From: Bigelowiella natans CCMP2755
Taxonomy: Eukaryota; Cercozoa; Chlorarachniophyceae
Length of the DNA stretch: 53,096 nt
NCBI GenBank assembly: GCA_000320545.1
Contig: ADNK01000505.1
Span: 42,501-95,596, forward strand
Reading direction: 5' to 3'
Below are positions 23,428 through 37,153 of this stretch, piece after piece (positions within the stretch are counted from its first letter, which is position 1; the number at the start of each line of letters is the position of its first letter). The translations under genes were made by a program, and so were the position numbers. The notes below the pieces were generated by a model. It was not told the origin of the DNA, did not search any database, and saw only the letters and a program-made list of their open reading frames with translations.

Positions 23428-25653
23428 CGAGGAGGAGGAGGAGGAGGAGGATAAGATGAGGATAGATCATCAAGAAACAGGAGTAGTCGGCAGTGGTACT
23501 AATAGCAATTAGCAAACCATTGCAACAAACAATTTCACAACAAACTGTTCGTAGTAGTGACAATAATACCGTTTCTGCATCGATGTTGAGATTGGAAGAA
23601 CCTATTAGTAGTAGAAGAAGAAGAAGATGGTGATGATGATGATGATGATGATGAAAATAAACATTTTATAATTTAAGAGCGGGCACTCCGATAATGTATG
23701 CATAATACAATGTTATACACATATTATCCCCTTTTTCATTATTACCTCCCCTATGCTGTTGAACATGTAGATGCATATACTGAAAAAGACTGCAAGTTCT
23801 GGTACAGATGTGCTAAACAAATTCAGATTATTATCGTCATTATTTGTAAATTAGATCATAATATGAACCTCCTTTTCATTTCATATTTGCATCAGCATTA
23901 TACACCCGCCACTCACCGACGAACAACCAGCAATATAAATGAATAATGACAAATGCTTCATAATTTATGCCAATATTCTCACATACCCAATTTGAACATT
24001 GTTGGTGTTGAGCGATGGAGAAGCATAAATCATGATCGAAATCAGAGACACCAAAACAGCAATATTTCCAAGAAGGGATGTGTTTTTGAGAAAGCTGATA
24101 TCTGCATAAGGTGATGATGCATCGTTTGTTAGGCCTTTACTAACGACTGATGATGCATATAGAAGCTGCTCATGGCATTAGTAATTTATAGTATTAGAAA
24201 TAGAAATAGTATACCATTGAGAAGTGTAAATCCAGAAACAAGAGTTCCGCATAAGATTAAAGATAGCCGGAAGTCTATATCTAATAATTTATACAAAGAA
24301 GCATACAGACGGACGGAGAACACACACCAATTTGTAATTTCGGTTTTCATTGACCACGTCATTATTCCAAAATGCTGCTGCTCTTTCTACTTGCTACTGC
24401 TGCTGCTGTACCTGCAAGTCCCCATGAGTTTAGTGCAGATGTAAAGTTCTTCCCCATAAAAGTGAAATGGGCTGCGCAAACGAATATCTGTGGTTGTGGT
24501 TTTTTAGAGGAGGAGGAGGAGGAGGAGGAGGAAATCTATAAATGATGATAACTCACAAAGAAGCTAATATGTTTGAAGTTGATTATGATATAGTGGTGAG
24601 TAATTTCTTCCTTTATTCAGTGATGATTAAATAGGATTGTTGGTTATTTCTTCCTTTTATTCGCTGAAAATGTTGACCTGCATAATGATCAAGTTTAAAC
24701 TTCCAATCCATTGCCCTGATTTTAATGAGGAGTTTCAGTATTAACTACTAGTTCACGTTAATTTACCATAGCGAAGTTGTTTTATTTACATTTGGTTGGG
24801 TTGGCATTTATTATTCTTAGAAATCTACTCATTTACCACTCAATTACGATTGCTTTCTTCAAACTGTCAATATCACTATTTCTAACCCTTATTTTTCTCT
24901 CTCATCTATCCTCTTTTTCTCCCCCGCACAAGTTGATCAGGCATTTGAGTTACATACTTGTAGCGGTAGAAGTATAGTTTAGAACAACTACCACTAGGTA
25001 GTGCTAGTAGTAATTGTTGTTGTTGTTATTGTACCAAAAGAACCCAAGATCGATTCACATAGACCACTATATGTTGGTTGTGCCGGTCTCATTTCGTAAC
25101 ACGCTGTCAGGGTAAGATTCATGCACATCGTGTACCTAAAAATATGAAAAATGGTGGTCCTTAGATGGATGGTGATGATATTTTCCAGATTCACAAGTTC
25201 ATCTGCAATGCATGCTAATTTTTATACATTGCGATGGATACGACTAGAATGGGTCCAAATAGTGATCCAGATAACTGGAACGCGTGTGGTAAGGCCAGTA
25301 CACCAGTACCTTATTAAGAATAATCACATCAGCATTTTCCTCATAATTCAAAATGTGGGTATCAGTAGTAGTTCACCTATGATCGCCTTCACTGTGCTCT
25401 GAAAAGCCTCAAAAAAGGATAACCCTGATCTTTCAATCGTCTTCAATGGCATTTCTAACATTACATCCTTGTTGCTTTTTGACACTCGGTTGTAATTCCC
25501 CGCATACTGGAAAACACATATACACACACCACTATCGATTCATTCATATCATACAGAAGAACGCATGAAATTCCATTACAAAAGATTATGAATTTCAGAG
25601 AGACATTTTAAGATAGAAGAACGAAGACTAGGTACCGTCTCAGCCGCTGTCAT
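21362..25653 (-). CDS. AAAP-family amino-acid transporter (SLC36/AVT-like); C-terminal end unresolved
   Basis: Membrane carrier that moves amino acids with protons. Exons in phase: 25653-25636 (MTAAET), 25506-25377, 25309-25228, 25135-25035, 24715-24678, 24487-24412, 24280-24215, 24101-23987, 23812-23746, 23601-23570, 23381-23347, 23271-23204, 22912-22880, 22554-22499, one missing exon, 22020-21977, 21613-21563, 21426-21362. The family course is clear: GTGVLALPHAFQLSGSLFGP (TM1), LNLIIMQIFVCAAHFTFMG, FFSICIYMFNSIGEVLPIST, GVLVVAYLVFGLVVAWSFG, VVKVFHGIAVFCTVPL, ITLTVPDFAFL and VALVGGFSITIVAFILPPLM. About 11 hydrophobic helices are expected and most are visible. The link between 22499 and 22020 and the final exon after 21362 are unresolved. 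One acceptor is duplicated (21584-21727). Confidence 0.88.
21584..21727. repeat. Duplicated acceptor and exon start in the transporter gene
   Basis: GGTAAGAGTTATGACAAGAR with AATGACCACCTAATAATG occurs at 21584 and 21689 (offset 105 bases) with AAG/AGG purine repeats between. On the minus strand each copy reads TTATTAG|GTGGTCATTT: the true acceptor of exon 21613-21563 and an upstream copy. Confidence 0.88.
22165..22256. repeat. 46-base tandem duplication in a transporter intron
   Basis: TTTTGCTACTACTATTTCTC through CCCCTTCATACTA is present twice in tandem (starts 22165 and 22211) with one base difference (AACAAACC/AACGAACC). Confidence 0.93.
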
Positions 25654-27050
25654 AAAGATCCACCTTACTGAGCTCCACAGCAGTCGTCGTAGGGGGGTTG
25701 GTTGATGTGAGAAAGCTGTTGGAGTATGTCCGGAGAAATCTGGTGAGTTTATCTGTCAATACTAAACTACGACTGGATAATGAACAAGTCGCAAGTATAA
25801 AACACTATGGTTAATACATAAAATAAACGTATAGGATTTCTTACATGCGACTATAAATATCTTTGATAAACGAAGTTCTTGTAAAAAGGCAGTACCGGTA
25901 AAAGACGCAACACATAATCAAATGGAATGCCATTTTTGCATAAAAGTTTTACATTCAGATGTCGCTGTGTAACATTAAACAGTACATCATAAATTGGAAA
26001 AATTGCGAATGTATCTAGTCTCAGGGAACAAATATATTGCTATTTTAAAAAAAAAACTGTCTTCCGTGTGAAAAAAAAAAAGAAGCCGTTCTTATATTTA
26101 CCTAAAATCACTTCATACCGATAAATTATGACATGTGAAAATTTGACAATTATTAGGTAATTACGGGATTTTACCCCCCCATTTTAGAAGCGAAATATTA
26201 TATAGAGAAAATAAAATATCGTCACAATCAACATAATCTCGTGTTTCTCTTTAGTCAAAAGAGCGATGGGAGGAGTGGAGAACCACCTTTCGAAAGCTGG
26301 TTGGCAAGGAGATTTTTCCCATATTTTTAGTATCTCAGGCCCGTTTATGAATAGAACGCAGGAGGTTCTGAGCGATGTCGTTCTTTCTCGCTCCGTCGTT
26401 TGTCGACGAAAGAGAGTTATGTGTCTCTCTCGATAATATGTCCTCACTCCGTGGTCATTGAGAAGATAAGCCACGATATAATTATTCCATGCTTTTTACT
26501 GAAGTATTTCCCTGTTTGTGGACGCATATAATTTTACCAGGATTCCATCATCTATATTAAGCAGCAGCAAGCAGCAGCAACAGCACGAAAGCATAAAAGA
26601 GAAAGAGAAGGAGGAGGTCGTGTTAAACAAGTGTCGTAGTACGTGCGTGTGCGTGGTGCCTGTGTGTGTGTCTGCTGCTGTGACGTGTCTTCTGTTGCTG
26701 TGTGCTTACCTCATCGTACATCATCATTCGGGTACGTGATCAACTTGTACATATGCGCAACTGCTTGAAGCTCTGTATTGATTGTAACACGTTTTTTAAA
26801 GAGAAGGAGTCAGAGGAAGAAAGAAGAAGAAGAGGATTACGACCACCGATCACGTTCGTGTGTCTGTGTTTGTGTGTGAGTCCCTACACATACTGAAAAG
26901 AAAGAGAGGCACCAGGCAGAGAACCAGCAGGCCCCTTCTTCGATCAAACCCACCAACTTTTATACACGACGTTAGCTTTTGGACACGTCGTTATCCATCC
27001 ACCTTTTGTAAGCAATAGCTTTGGTAATACCGATCTGCCGAGGAGAGCTC
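25654..27050. promoter_or_regulatory. Divergent intergenic region between the transporter and the two-exon membrane protein
   Basis: Opposed starts at 25653 and 27051, 1.4 kb apart. 25654-26200 is AT-rich with poly-A runs (26048, 26078) and a poly-C run near 26174. 26200-26470 is unique sequence with a small open frame; 26520-26900 has GCA, GAA and GT-rich short repeats typical of a leader. A 96-codon minus frame (26474-26184) has no family support. Confidence 0.5.
26266..26436 (+). CDS. Possible small protein or upstream ORF, 56 codons
   Basis: ATG at 26266 to TAA at 26434-26436 in a microsatellite-free, CpG-bearing stretch of a divergent gap. The peptide begins MGGVENHLSKAGWQGDF. No family is recognised. 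Its position resembles the small ORF at 5631-5804: both lie in the conserved-looking half of a divergent promoter region, upstream of a plus-strand gene. Chance is possible. Confidence 0.25.
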   Translation: MGGVENHLSKAGWQGDFSHIFSISGPFMNRTQEVLSDVVLSRSVVCRRKRVMCLSR

Positions 27051-28070
27051 ATGCTTCGTGGAAAGAATGAACACGAGAAATTGGGAACTTTAGGAAGCAT
27101 ATTTGTAGGTTTATTGGTCCTCGTAGCCATAGGTGGCGCATATTCACTTAGATCCTATCCCATACCCGTACTACTAACGAGGTCGTCGGCCCCTGCTGCT
27201 GCTGCTGCTGCTGCACAGTCTGTTGGAGGAGGAAACTCAAATGCTATGCAACATTATTCCAATGCAAACGGGGAAGCAAAGGCTATCATTGCAGGCATCT
27301 TCGAAGAAGCTTGTAGGGATGTAGTGAATAATGACCTCTCTGCAGAAACAACCATGAGACTATTGAGCCTAACAGGACTTACACCAGAGGGATTGAAAAT
27401 CACAGTTGCATACTTTGGATCCCCAGATAGGCTCAAGGAACAAGGATCAATCCATGCTATAAATCAAGACTTTTTACAGTTTGTTCGTGAAAATGAAGCT
27501 AATCTTCATTCCCCGGAATTACTCACAAGAGGGGTTGACTGCAAAGTATTTGCATACAACATGATTAATCTTGCTGACAGGTACGTAGCACTCCAACTCT
27601 CGAAATAGCAGCCCATTTACGGCACTGATTCTAACATGAAGCTGGAGAATTGCCCTCTCCGCTCTAATTATTGCAATATATAGAAGCCGTAGTGACACAA
27701 TCGCGTCCATTATCAACTTGATGTTCCTAAAAAATTATCAAAATTGTGATGGTTTGATTAAAATTCTTTGATGATTAGGACGGCGAGTTTTGTTCAAGGT
27801 GAAGGTGCTGAAGTTGGAAGAGGTCTCTTGGGATCAAGTTTGTTATTTCCTAAGATTCCATCGATAGCGCAGACGCTTAATGTTTTTGGTGTATGGCTTC
27901 AAAAGGCCCTCAAGTCAGTGGTTTCAACATCGCTCAAAATGCTACCAACTGTGAGACTTTATGCTCCAAGGAGACGACGTAAAAAAATGGAGAAACCGAA
28001 GTCTAGAGGGTGCTTTGGGTGCATGAGTACTTCGTGCATTCCAGGATGTGGTACTGCAGTGGATTATTAA
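27051..28070 (+). CDS. Membrane-anchored protein of unknown function, two exons
   Basis: I do not recognise the family. Exons 27051-27580 and 27779-28070 join in phase to 273 codons. The start is ATG 27051 (MLRGKNEHEK), not an upstream TTG. A single N-terminal membrane helix (GSIFVGLLVLVAIGGAYSL) is followed by a poly-Ala linker, then a globular helical domain (EEACRDVVNNDLSAETTMRL, FLQFVRENEANLHSPELLTR). The second exon has a Leu/Val-rich amphipathic part, a basic cluster (PRRRRKKMEKPKSR) and a Cys-rich tail (CFGCMSTSCIPGCG) that could bind metal or be lipidated. The likely topology is type II. With only one intron and no internal microsatellite tract beyond a GCT run, it contrasts sharply with its neighbours and could be a younger or retro-copied gene. 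Confidence 0.75.
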
Positions 28071-28615
28071 AGAAGAAGAGGAGGAGGGGGGGGAACACCG
28101 GTCGGCGGTGAATGTGCGTGGTGGTGGTGGTTTGCACTTGGCTATCGAGTGTCATCATCATTATCGGTGACGAGAGATGATTCACATGTACAGCGGCAAC
28201 AACACTAAACACAAACAAATGCAGCTACTACTGCATGCAGGAGAATGAAATTACGACCGGAATCCATCAATCGACACAAAAAGAACCAAATTATAATTCA
28301 CATGCTGCTACGACCTTCATATCTTTTCTCGTGTTGCAGTACCCTCTCTTCTCTTCACGTATTTTAATAGCGCCTTTTTCTCCGAAACGGATAAGGCATT
28401 CTTATACTTCTCGAGTAGTAAGAAAATGACAATCGTCCTTCATTTTCTTCATCTCTAAACCAATTCATATCTAGTAATCTAGATACATGATATCTGTAAA
28501 CGGTTGTTTCAGGTCCACTTACTTTCCTAAGTAAGACGATCTAACCGAATAAGAATAATAGGGTTTTTTTACGGCAGCAGCTTAATGTTCATGGAAATAT
28601 GCAAATATATACGTG

Positions 28616-28653
<38 letters not shown>

Positions 28654-30480
28654 CATGGTACTATGTATCGTCGCGATCTGCTCTAGAGAAAAAGTTAATC
28701 TTCAGCTATCATAGAGCAAATTAACTGAACCATTAGGGTTCAAGCATAAAAGGAAAACAACCATAAGTCCGACAACACGATTCATGGAAACGATTGTCAC
28801 ATACATTCGGTTATTATCAAGTTTGCTACATGATGTAGTTCATACTGTTTCGATGCTACCATGTATGTGATGAGGTTTCATTGCGAAACTGTGCACAATG
28901 AATTATTTTTGGCGGTGTGAATGACATTCATTTCGATTCCTGGCTGCTGCAGTGTCACGCTAGCACTCGTAGACTCTAGCATGCTGCTCACAAGACGTAC
29001 TGACGCATTAGCGATGATGCGATGGCCATTTTTCTGTACGTCGACCAAATTGCTGGACCTGCTGCTAGCATGCTAGCATGGGGCGGATCGATCTAGGGTT
29101 ATCCGGGACATCAGCTGCACCAGTCTAGTAGTGTAGATCATGAATGGGATTTTGCTAGCTAGTTCGCCTGCTTGCCACATGTGGACGACAGCCGGTGATG
29201 AAACTGTCCCATCACATTGATCGAAGTTCAATTGTGAATCAATGACAGCTCTGGATCTAGCAATTGCAATTCACTGGATCTTGCTAGCTAGATGTGCACA
29301 TTTGTTTGGACTCACCAATTCATTGTGACTCATTTGGCACACACAGCTAGCTGCCAGCCTAGCAGCTAGCATGTTCAACTGCATTGCAATTTCATTCATT
29401 GCATCCGTCTTGCATGCATGCACCAGCTAGCCATAGCCTGTGATGACTGCGATGACGCGACGACTAGCTGAGCAGTGTGAGTGGGTGGCTACTGCATGCC
29501 AGCATGCTAGCATGGATGTTTTGTGTGCACCATGCATTCACTTGCGATGCGCTGATCACACTGGCACACAGTGCATGCCAGCATGTGACATGTTCCAGCA
29601 TCGCATCACTGCAAGTACATGCATGCAGAACGTGAGCGCACGACGACCATTCTGGTGTGCGTTGTCTGGTGTTTGTGCTCAAGTAGCAGGGTGAACGCGC
29701 TGTGACAATGACTGTCACTGCAGCGTGATGCTGCATGCATTTGCTAGTTTGGCGTTGTTCGCCATGTGCGTGCAACTCATGCAGCAGAAGGAGCCAAAGA
29801 GCCCAATGGAAATCTGCACGGAAGACTCCAATCGAAAGGGAAAATCAAAGAATCGCAAACAAATTCTTGACACCTGTGCACAACATGATCTGGTGACATG
29901 CAGAACCATCATGGCAGACACATTGTTCAGTGTGTCATGTGTTGTGCACTGTCTAGCTGTGCAGTGCGACTCGTCACTTTCGTGCATGAACTAGATGAAG
30001 GTGTTGGCATGCGTGCACTTGCTGTCACAGCGCAGGCAAATATCAACATCACACAGCACACAACGAACAACGCTAGAACGGGACACATGATGCATTTTGT
30101 AATTTTCTTGTTAGGTCGCATTGCTGATCATACGTCAATTTCTTCGTTGTGGATAGGAGACATCATCGTCGTGCAATGATCACATTTTACGATCTGACTT
30201 TTTTCACTGAGGAGACATCATTGTGCATTAATCACATTTTACGCATGTAACTTCTTTCACACTGCTGCTCTTGCATCATCATTGTCCACGATCATGTTCA
30301 ACTCATCAATTTCATCTGCCATTGATTGGGCCTCTTGTATCACAAGGGCTTGTGCAGCAACTTTGATTCTGGTTATGCATATGATGTCACAGTAAAGCAG
30401 CAGTAAATTCATCATCCATAATATCAACCCGAAAAACGTCGTATGATCGTTTCACTCAGTATACATTATCGATAACCTGA
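28071..30480. other. Convergent intergenic island 3 (membrane protein / HELQ)
   Basis: 28071-28850: 3' flank with GGA/GTGG runs and (AT)n at about 28620-28649. About 28860-30420: microsatellite-free DNA dense in TGCATGC, GCTAGC and CATG palindromes (29063-29080 and 29501-29515 contain GCATGCTAGCATGG-type words). A 55-base imperfect tandem (GGAGACATCATYGT..ATCACATTTTACG) lies at 30156-30265. Open frames of 60-103 codons on both strands carry no domain and look like the product of low stop density. Confidence 0.6.
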
Positions 30481-30642
30481 CTATGGGTTTACTGACCTTG
30501 TTGCTATCATAGAGCCTATTCTTAAGATGCCTCGCAATTTTGAGAGAGGGCATGATGCGACATCACGGATACTCTTTAGGCCTTTATTCAGAAAACAGCA
30601 CAGGGGGTGGTGGGAACTTAGTTCCGATATTATAGTATTATA

Positions 30643-30673
<31 letters not shown>

Positions 30674-30742
30674 GCATCATACGCTCTTCGAGCTCTTTGA
30701 CCACCAAGATATCTTAAAAAATGATGATGATTGTAAGTGATA

Positions 30743-30783
<41 letters not shown>

Positions 30784-31995
30784 GTGTTACTACAAAAGCA
30801 ATATCGATGATGATACACTACTAAAAACCATTGATCAGATGGTTAATGAAGGAGACTACTCACGGAATAAGAGTTAGATCAGCAACTTCGCGTCGTACTC
30901 CCTGTTATATATAATAAGAATATGTTCAAGATCTGTACTGAAAAGGGTAGCACAGCGAAGTCCCATTGATGTTGCATATTATTACCCCATATATACGCGG
31001 TATAAAGGATCTCAGCAATGTACCAAGGTGCCAAAATTCATCTAGAAACAATCCTCAAATTTATGGCAATATCATGATGATGATGATGATGATGATGATA
31101 ACGACGACGATGACGATGACGATGATGACGATGATGACGTGAATTATCCTCAGTTTTGTTCAATTTATCCAGAATGATAACAATGTTGTGCAGCAGATTA
31201 CTACTTCGTATACAATGCTTAACAACAAATTATAAGCATCATTTGTTTATGTCGGAATTCTTATTTTTATCATCATCCTGAAGGAAGGTAGTAAGCAACA
31301 AACCAGATAGCTCTTCACAGAACCGAGAAACGCTTTTAAAAAAAGATGATGATAAGGGTAAAAAAATTCCATTGGTTATCTATAAAACTTCTTCACCTGT
31401 GCGAAATCACTCTACTACTACTACTACTAATAATAATAATAATAATACCGATGTCCATGAGAAGCTGCGCTTTGCATCAAATTCTGTTTGTAGATGAGGA
31501 AGTGATGGAAGAGCCAATTATGGTCAGTGAACAACATACTGGAATCGACTACCACCAGATTCAACAAGCGTAAGAAGATAGATAATGGTGATGATGTTAC
31601 TTTGGAGATCGAAAAAAGAAGATGCGAAAGATTCTGACTCTAATACATTTATTTAAAAAATTACTACCTGAATATCTCCGTATGACACATGGAATTTCTT
31701 CGATATCTGAAAGTAGATGTCATCATCAAGAATGGTGATACTACAAACTTACAAGAGAACTTATAGCAGTAGTCGTTGTAGTAGTTATTATTGTTGATGT
31801 TGCTATGGATGATGATGATGTTCAAATGTTATTTAAGGTGATAGTTGTGAAAGTTGTACAAACACATTAGCAGATTATACCGCAAATATCTATCAAAGAA
31901 TATTAGCAGCAGAAGAAGCTAATACGCGGTGTGTGTGTGTGTGTCTTCTTTCATTATATGCATCTGCAATCTCTCTCAAATATACACACACACAC

Positions 31996-32037
<42 letters not shown>

Positions 32038-32522
32038 CATTATTCTTCGTAAATCACCTGCTTCATATCAGCCTCTTGCACGGTTTCTGAGAGAATCAGA
32101 GCTACATATAGCCGACCTAATAATGACCAATATCATCACAATTATTGATCATACACTATAAGTAAGTCAATCATTATCGTCTTCTTCTATGCTTCTTCTT
32201 CCCGTGATCTTGTCATCGTTGTTGTCAATCAATAAAGGGTCAATCAATCATATAAAAAAAGTAATAAATTTACTTGCTCGTTCGTGTAATTTTTGCGCCA
32301 GTGATGAGTAAGTCTTTCCTTTTAATAATAATAATAAGAAGAAGAAGAAGAAGAAGAAGAATACACAAATAAACCTCATTGCGCCGCCATAATACACAAT
32401 AATAGCAGCAGCCCAATTTAAACCATCTTCACAAAAAGACAGGCAGCAAGATGACTAGTAGCATATATCATCACTGCAGCAGCCATTACAACAGTCAATA
32501 CCTCGTTACTATGTGAATAATT

Positions 32523-32564
<42 letters not shown>

Positions 32565-32808
32565 CACAGAATAGTAGTATAATGTGTTTTACATGATCAA
32601 TTATCATTAATAACAGTAGCCATGGTGATAATAAATCAGGTAGTAGTAATAGCAGTAGTAGAGATTGAAACAAGTGCATATTTCTAGTAGCAGCATGGAG
32701 GCACACGCCTCTACAATAGCAGCAACAGTAAGTAGTGCTATCTTGTACCTACCTCGCATTTGCGAAGTAATAAATTTGTCCGTCTAGGATAAATATTAAA
32801 GTTTATAG

Positions 32809-32840
<32 letters not shown>

Positions 32841-32927
32841 TGATTATTACACTAATGTGATGCTGTTGCGACAACCATCATTGTAATAATTGCACGGTTA
32901 TCATCACACGCACGCACACACACACAT

Positions 32928-32970
<43 letters not shown>

Positions 32971-33385
32971 CATTTATATATATTTGTTCCCCATGATTAG
33001 AATCTTCTGTGATAAATACTATTATTATTGTTGGCAGCAGCAACAACACCATCCCAGTCTCTCCCCCCCCCCTTCCCCCTGTTCAGACCAAACAAGCAAT
33101 AAAAAATCTATCTGCCTCCGTTGATGATCTATTTTTTTTTTCCTTGTTCTTCTTCATCACATATAAATCATCGTTATTATCATCATCATCATCATCATCA
33201 TCATCATATAGCGACAACAAATAGGTGACAGTTGTTATGTACATAGACTCATTTCTCTGATATATTTTAATTTCTTTAGAAATTATGTACTCACCAATTC
33301 AAGTTGCTGTGCAACCAGGTGTATTGCTTCTCCATTGCTGTTGATGCTGCTGCTAGTCCCCTTTGCAATAGCAGCCAACAGTCAA

Positions 33386-33417
<32 letters not shown>

Positions 33418-33517
33418 GGGATATAATAATAATAATAAAAACAATAATAATAATATCTGTCATCATCTTCATCATCATCATCATCATCATAAACACACAT
33501 AAATAACCACAGTCGAA

Positions 33518-33550
<33 letters not shown>

Positions 33551-34136
33551 GGTCACAGGTGGCCAATCACACTTATACATAGTGCGGTTGTATAATCTTA
33601 TTATTATTATTATTATTTATTATTATTATTATTATTATTGTGTTGCTTGTAATATGTCATGATGCATACATGAGAAGATGATGAACATTCATTTCCTACT
33701 CCTCCTCCTTCTGATATTTGAGGAGGAGTATTAACTGCTACTGCTGCTGCTGTTGCTTCGGTGTGACTGGTGATACCACCAAGAACTTGATGTAGCACAG
33801 TATAGTTGACTATTTATGAAGAGAAAATAGTACTGCAATGAGTTATCACAATCACCACTACTACTACTACTACTACTGCTACTACTACTACTGCTACCAC
33901 TGTCATCGACAAGATGTTAGTAGTAGGATGATGTTATTATTTACTACCATGGATAACGTCATTTGCTTGTGCACACAGATAGCATAAATGGAGACATCCT
34001 CGGTCTACCAATACGACAGATCTAAAGTAATAATTGATATAACTTGTGTATATAAATATATACTATTCATCAATATTTGAGTAAATACTGAGAATGATAT
34101 CATTTAAGTTTTACCGTGCTGTAACATGAGTATGTT

Positions 34137-34172
<36 letters not shown>

Positions 34173-34543
34173 TATGTATAAATTTATTTAAATACATTGT
34201 TAGGTGTCAAAACATCATCAACTTACCTAACAATTTTTCTTAGATCTCTGAGAATATCCACCGCTTGATATGGAGGGATAGCTGCTTTGAAAGCAGCCCA
34301 TGCTAATCTACTTGTTTTTACCTTCGTTGTAGTAGTTGTATTATTATTATTATTAGTAGTAGTATCCTATAATTCAATCATATATGATGATTAGGGTGAA
34401 GGGGAGAGTAGGAGGAGGAGGAGGAGGAGGAGGAGGGAGGAGGCGTCACTCATTATTCTAAAAAGTTGATAAAATGCATATATTATTATTAATAATAATT
34501 AATAATAATAATAATTACAATGATAATGATATCCGTGTACTGC

Positions 34544-34575
<32 letters not shown>

Positions 34576-36235
34576 CTTTTGTTGGATTGCCAACATTGAA
34601 GTGCTGATGATCCTCACTAATCAGACCACCAGCACTGCTGCCTTCACTCAAATTCTCTTCATTTAATACGTGGTCTCTGTCATCTCTCCCCTCCCCCCTC
34701 GGCTTCATTGGAACGAAGTATTTGATTGAGGCAAGATTATGGTTTTGCCCGATAATACGAGTTCTCGCTCGTGCAAGAAATCCATTATCTCCTAACCAAT
34801 CCTATGTAATAATAATAATAATAATAATTATAGTAAATTGTTGTAACTGTTGCTCTTGTATGATTAATGAATAAGTGGAAGAAGCATGATTTGGATCTTA
34901 TGAGATACCAGACAATGATCAACCTTGATGTTACTACTACACACTCACTGTGTGAGTAGATACTACTATTACTTTTAGTACTACAACTTCTTCTTCATTT
35001 TTCTTGGTCTATTTCTTCATCACTCTTCTTCCTACTTACTAAAGCTGTTTCTGTGAGTATCTTGATGCTTGAATTATCAGCTTGAACAGCCAACAAAGTG
35101 CATTTTAAAAAACTGTGTAGTAGAAGTAGTAATAGTAGTGATAGTAGCAGCAGCAGTAGTAGTAGTAGTCAAAGAGAAAGAGGACAAGAAGTTGGAAGAG
35201 CATATATCATCATGGAACACTAATTCTAAGAGTAGTAGTAGTAGTAGTAGTAGTAGTAGGAGTAGGTAGCGGAAGAATAACAACACTGGGTTACCGTTCT
35301 ACATCTTCCACACTTTGTGCATTTAGTGCTGTGATTGCTGCAAGTATAAACAAAAAATAACGACAATCAGTCTAGTATTGTTCCTCTTATTATTATCCAA
35401 ATGTAGCACTAACAAGTCGAAATGATAAACAATGACAATTGGTGACTCCTCCAAGAAGATCTATCAAGATAAAGATGATGATGATGACGATGATGATGAT
35501 GATTACGAAGAAGGAGGAGATGGAGATCTAATGCTATCATCAGACAAATTTGAACGTATTATAATCCCTTAGTACCTATCAAAACTGCTTGTAGCATTCC
35601 AACAGGTACATTATAATATTTGTTCCTGCCTCTCCTAGAAGAATAAATAATTGATTACATCACTATCTTGCCTCGAATAATAATAATAATAATAATCATC
35701 ATCATCATCATTATATTATTTTATTTAACGTACTTCTTTTTCTCATTACTGAACTCGACGGAATAACCACTCACAACAAGTAGCCCCGATTTAACGGGTG
35801 GAAGGTCTTCTTTCATCCTATAAAACAACCAAAAATTGCTGCATCATCATAAAATATACAGTGCAATTTGTATTGCTATATTATTGCAGCAAGCATCATC
35901 ATAAAATATACAGTGCGATTTGTATTGCTATATTATTAATGTCAAAGGTGGTTGGTGCTTTTTACAATTGTAGAGATCTGAAGTAGTCTCTAGAAGAAGG
36001 ACGGACAAGAATGTAGGAATCCCCAACATCGCTATATCCAGCTCTATAGTTTAAAACACATATGAGTATTATATATATAGTATATTAATTGAACAAGATT
36101 TAATTCATTAATATGCACCTTCCTGCTCTCCCTCCCATCTGGCGATATCTTTGAGCGTCTATAATAACACGATGGTTGGAGATGTGATGAGGACACATCA
36201 TACATCTCTTAAAATGTTGATCAGATTTCATACTT

Positions 36236-36315
<80 letters not shown>

Positions 36316-36776
36316 AAGAAACGTATACCTATGAACGGAATTCATAAATATGCATAAAAAAAAAGTCGTCATCACTCATCATTTTAAATTACAAGCACTA
36401 AATTATCGTACTTCTATTTGTATTATCATGCATGAGATTGTTAGAATGTAAGGGTCAATGAGAGTAGAATTTGTAGTAGAGGAAGAAGAAGCAGCAATCA
36501 TCTTCTTGTGGGAAATAAAAGTAAAAAATTCTTGTTCTATTAAGTTGGATGATAGTATTGACCTAAGAAAGATGAACCAATATATGGGGTACGGAAAATA
36601 ACCCTACTTGCAGGCAAATTTACTCCTGCCTAATTCATCATATATAGTACGATATAAAGATTATGATGCTGATGATGAGGATGATGATGATAACGACGTA
36701 AATAAGTAACATACAGTGTTGTGGAAGTAATAGCTATCTTGGAAACGTACTAAAATGTTTTCGAGAAAAGAGAATA

Positions 36777-36808
<32 letters not shown>

Positions 36809-36865
36809 AATGATGGTGATGGTGATGAGGATGAGCAGAAAGACGACTCTGACTCAAAGTAGTAA

Positions 36866-36898
<33 letters not shown>

Positions 36899-37119
36899 CA
36901 GTAGTAGTGGTAGTTGTTGTTGTTGTTGTTGTTTTTGTTGTTGGTACATACAGAAGGAACACAAAATAGCAGTTTGCAATTATTTCACCAAAGAAAGCAA
37001 AGCAAGTACCGCTAATTATTTCACCAAAGAAAGCAAAGCAAGTACCGCTAATGTGCTGGTTGCACACAGTATACTTAAGACGCTTCTTCGGTAACCATCT
37101 TCGATCTTAGGTTAAAAGT

Positions 37120-37153
<34 letters not shown>

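Noticed and set aside
26184-26474. 96-codon minus frame upstream of the transporter
   Set aside because: No family support and does not splice to the transporter start exon.
28860-30420. Transposon in the convergent islands
   Set aside because: No reverse transcriptase, integrase, transposase motif, terminal repeats or target-site duplication could be seen; the frames have no domains.
30481-30581. DNA polymerase theta rather than HELQ
   Set aside because: No family A polymerase exon follows the HhH segment, and the EFWHL and helicase wording resemble HELQ more closely.
33291-33580. Asp/Tyr/His-rich minus frames near 33400
   Set aside because: They read through (CAT)n, (CTA)n and (AAT)n intronic repeats; only 33295-33360 is a HELQ exon.
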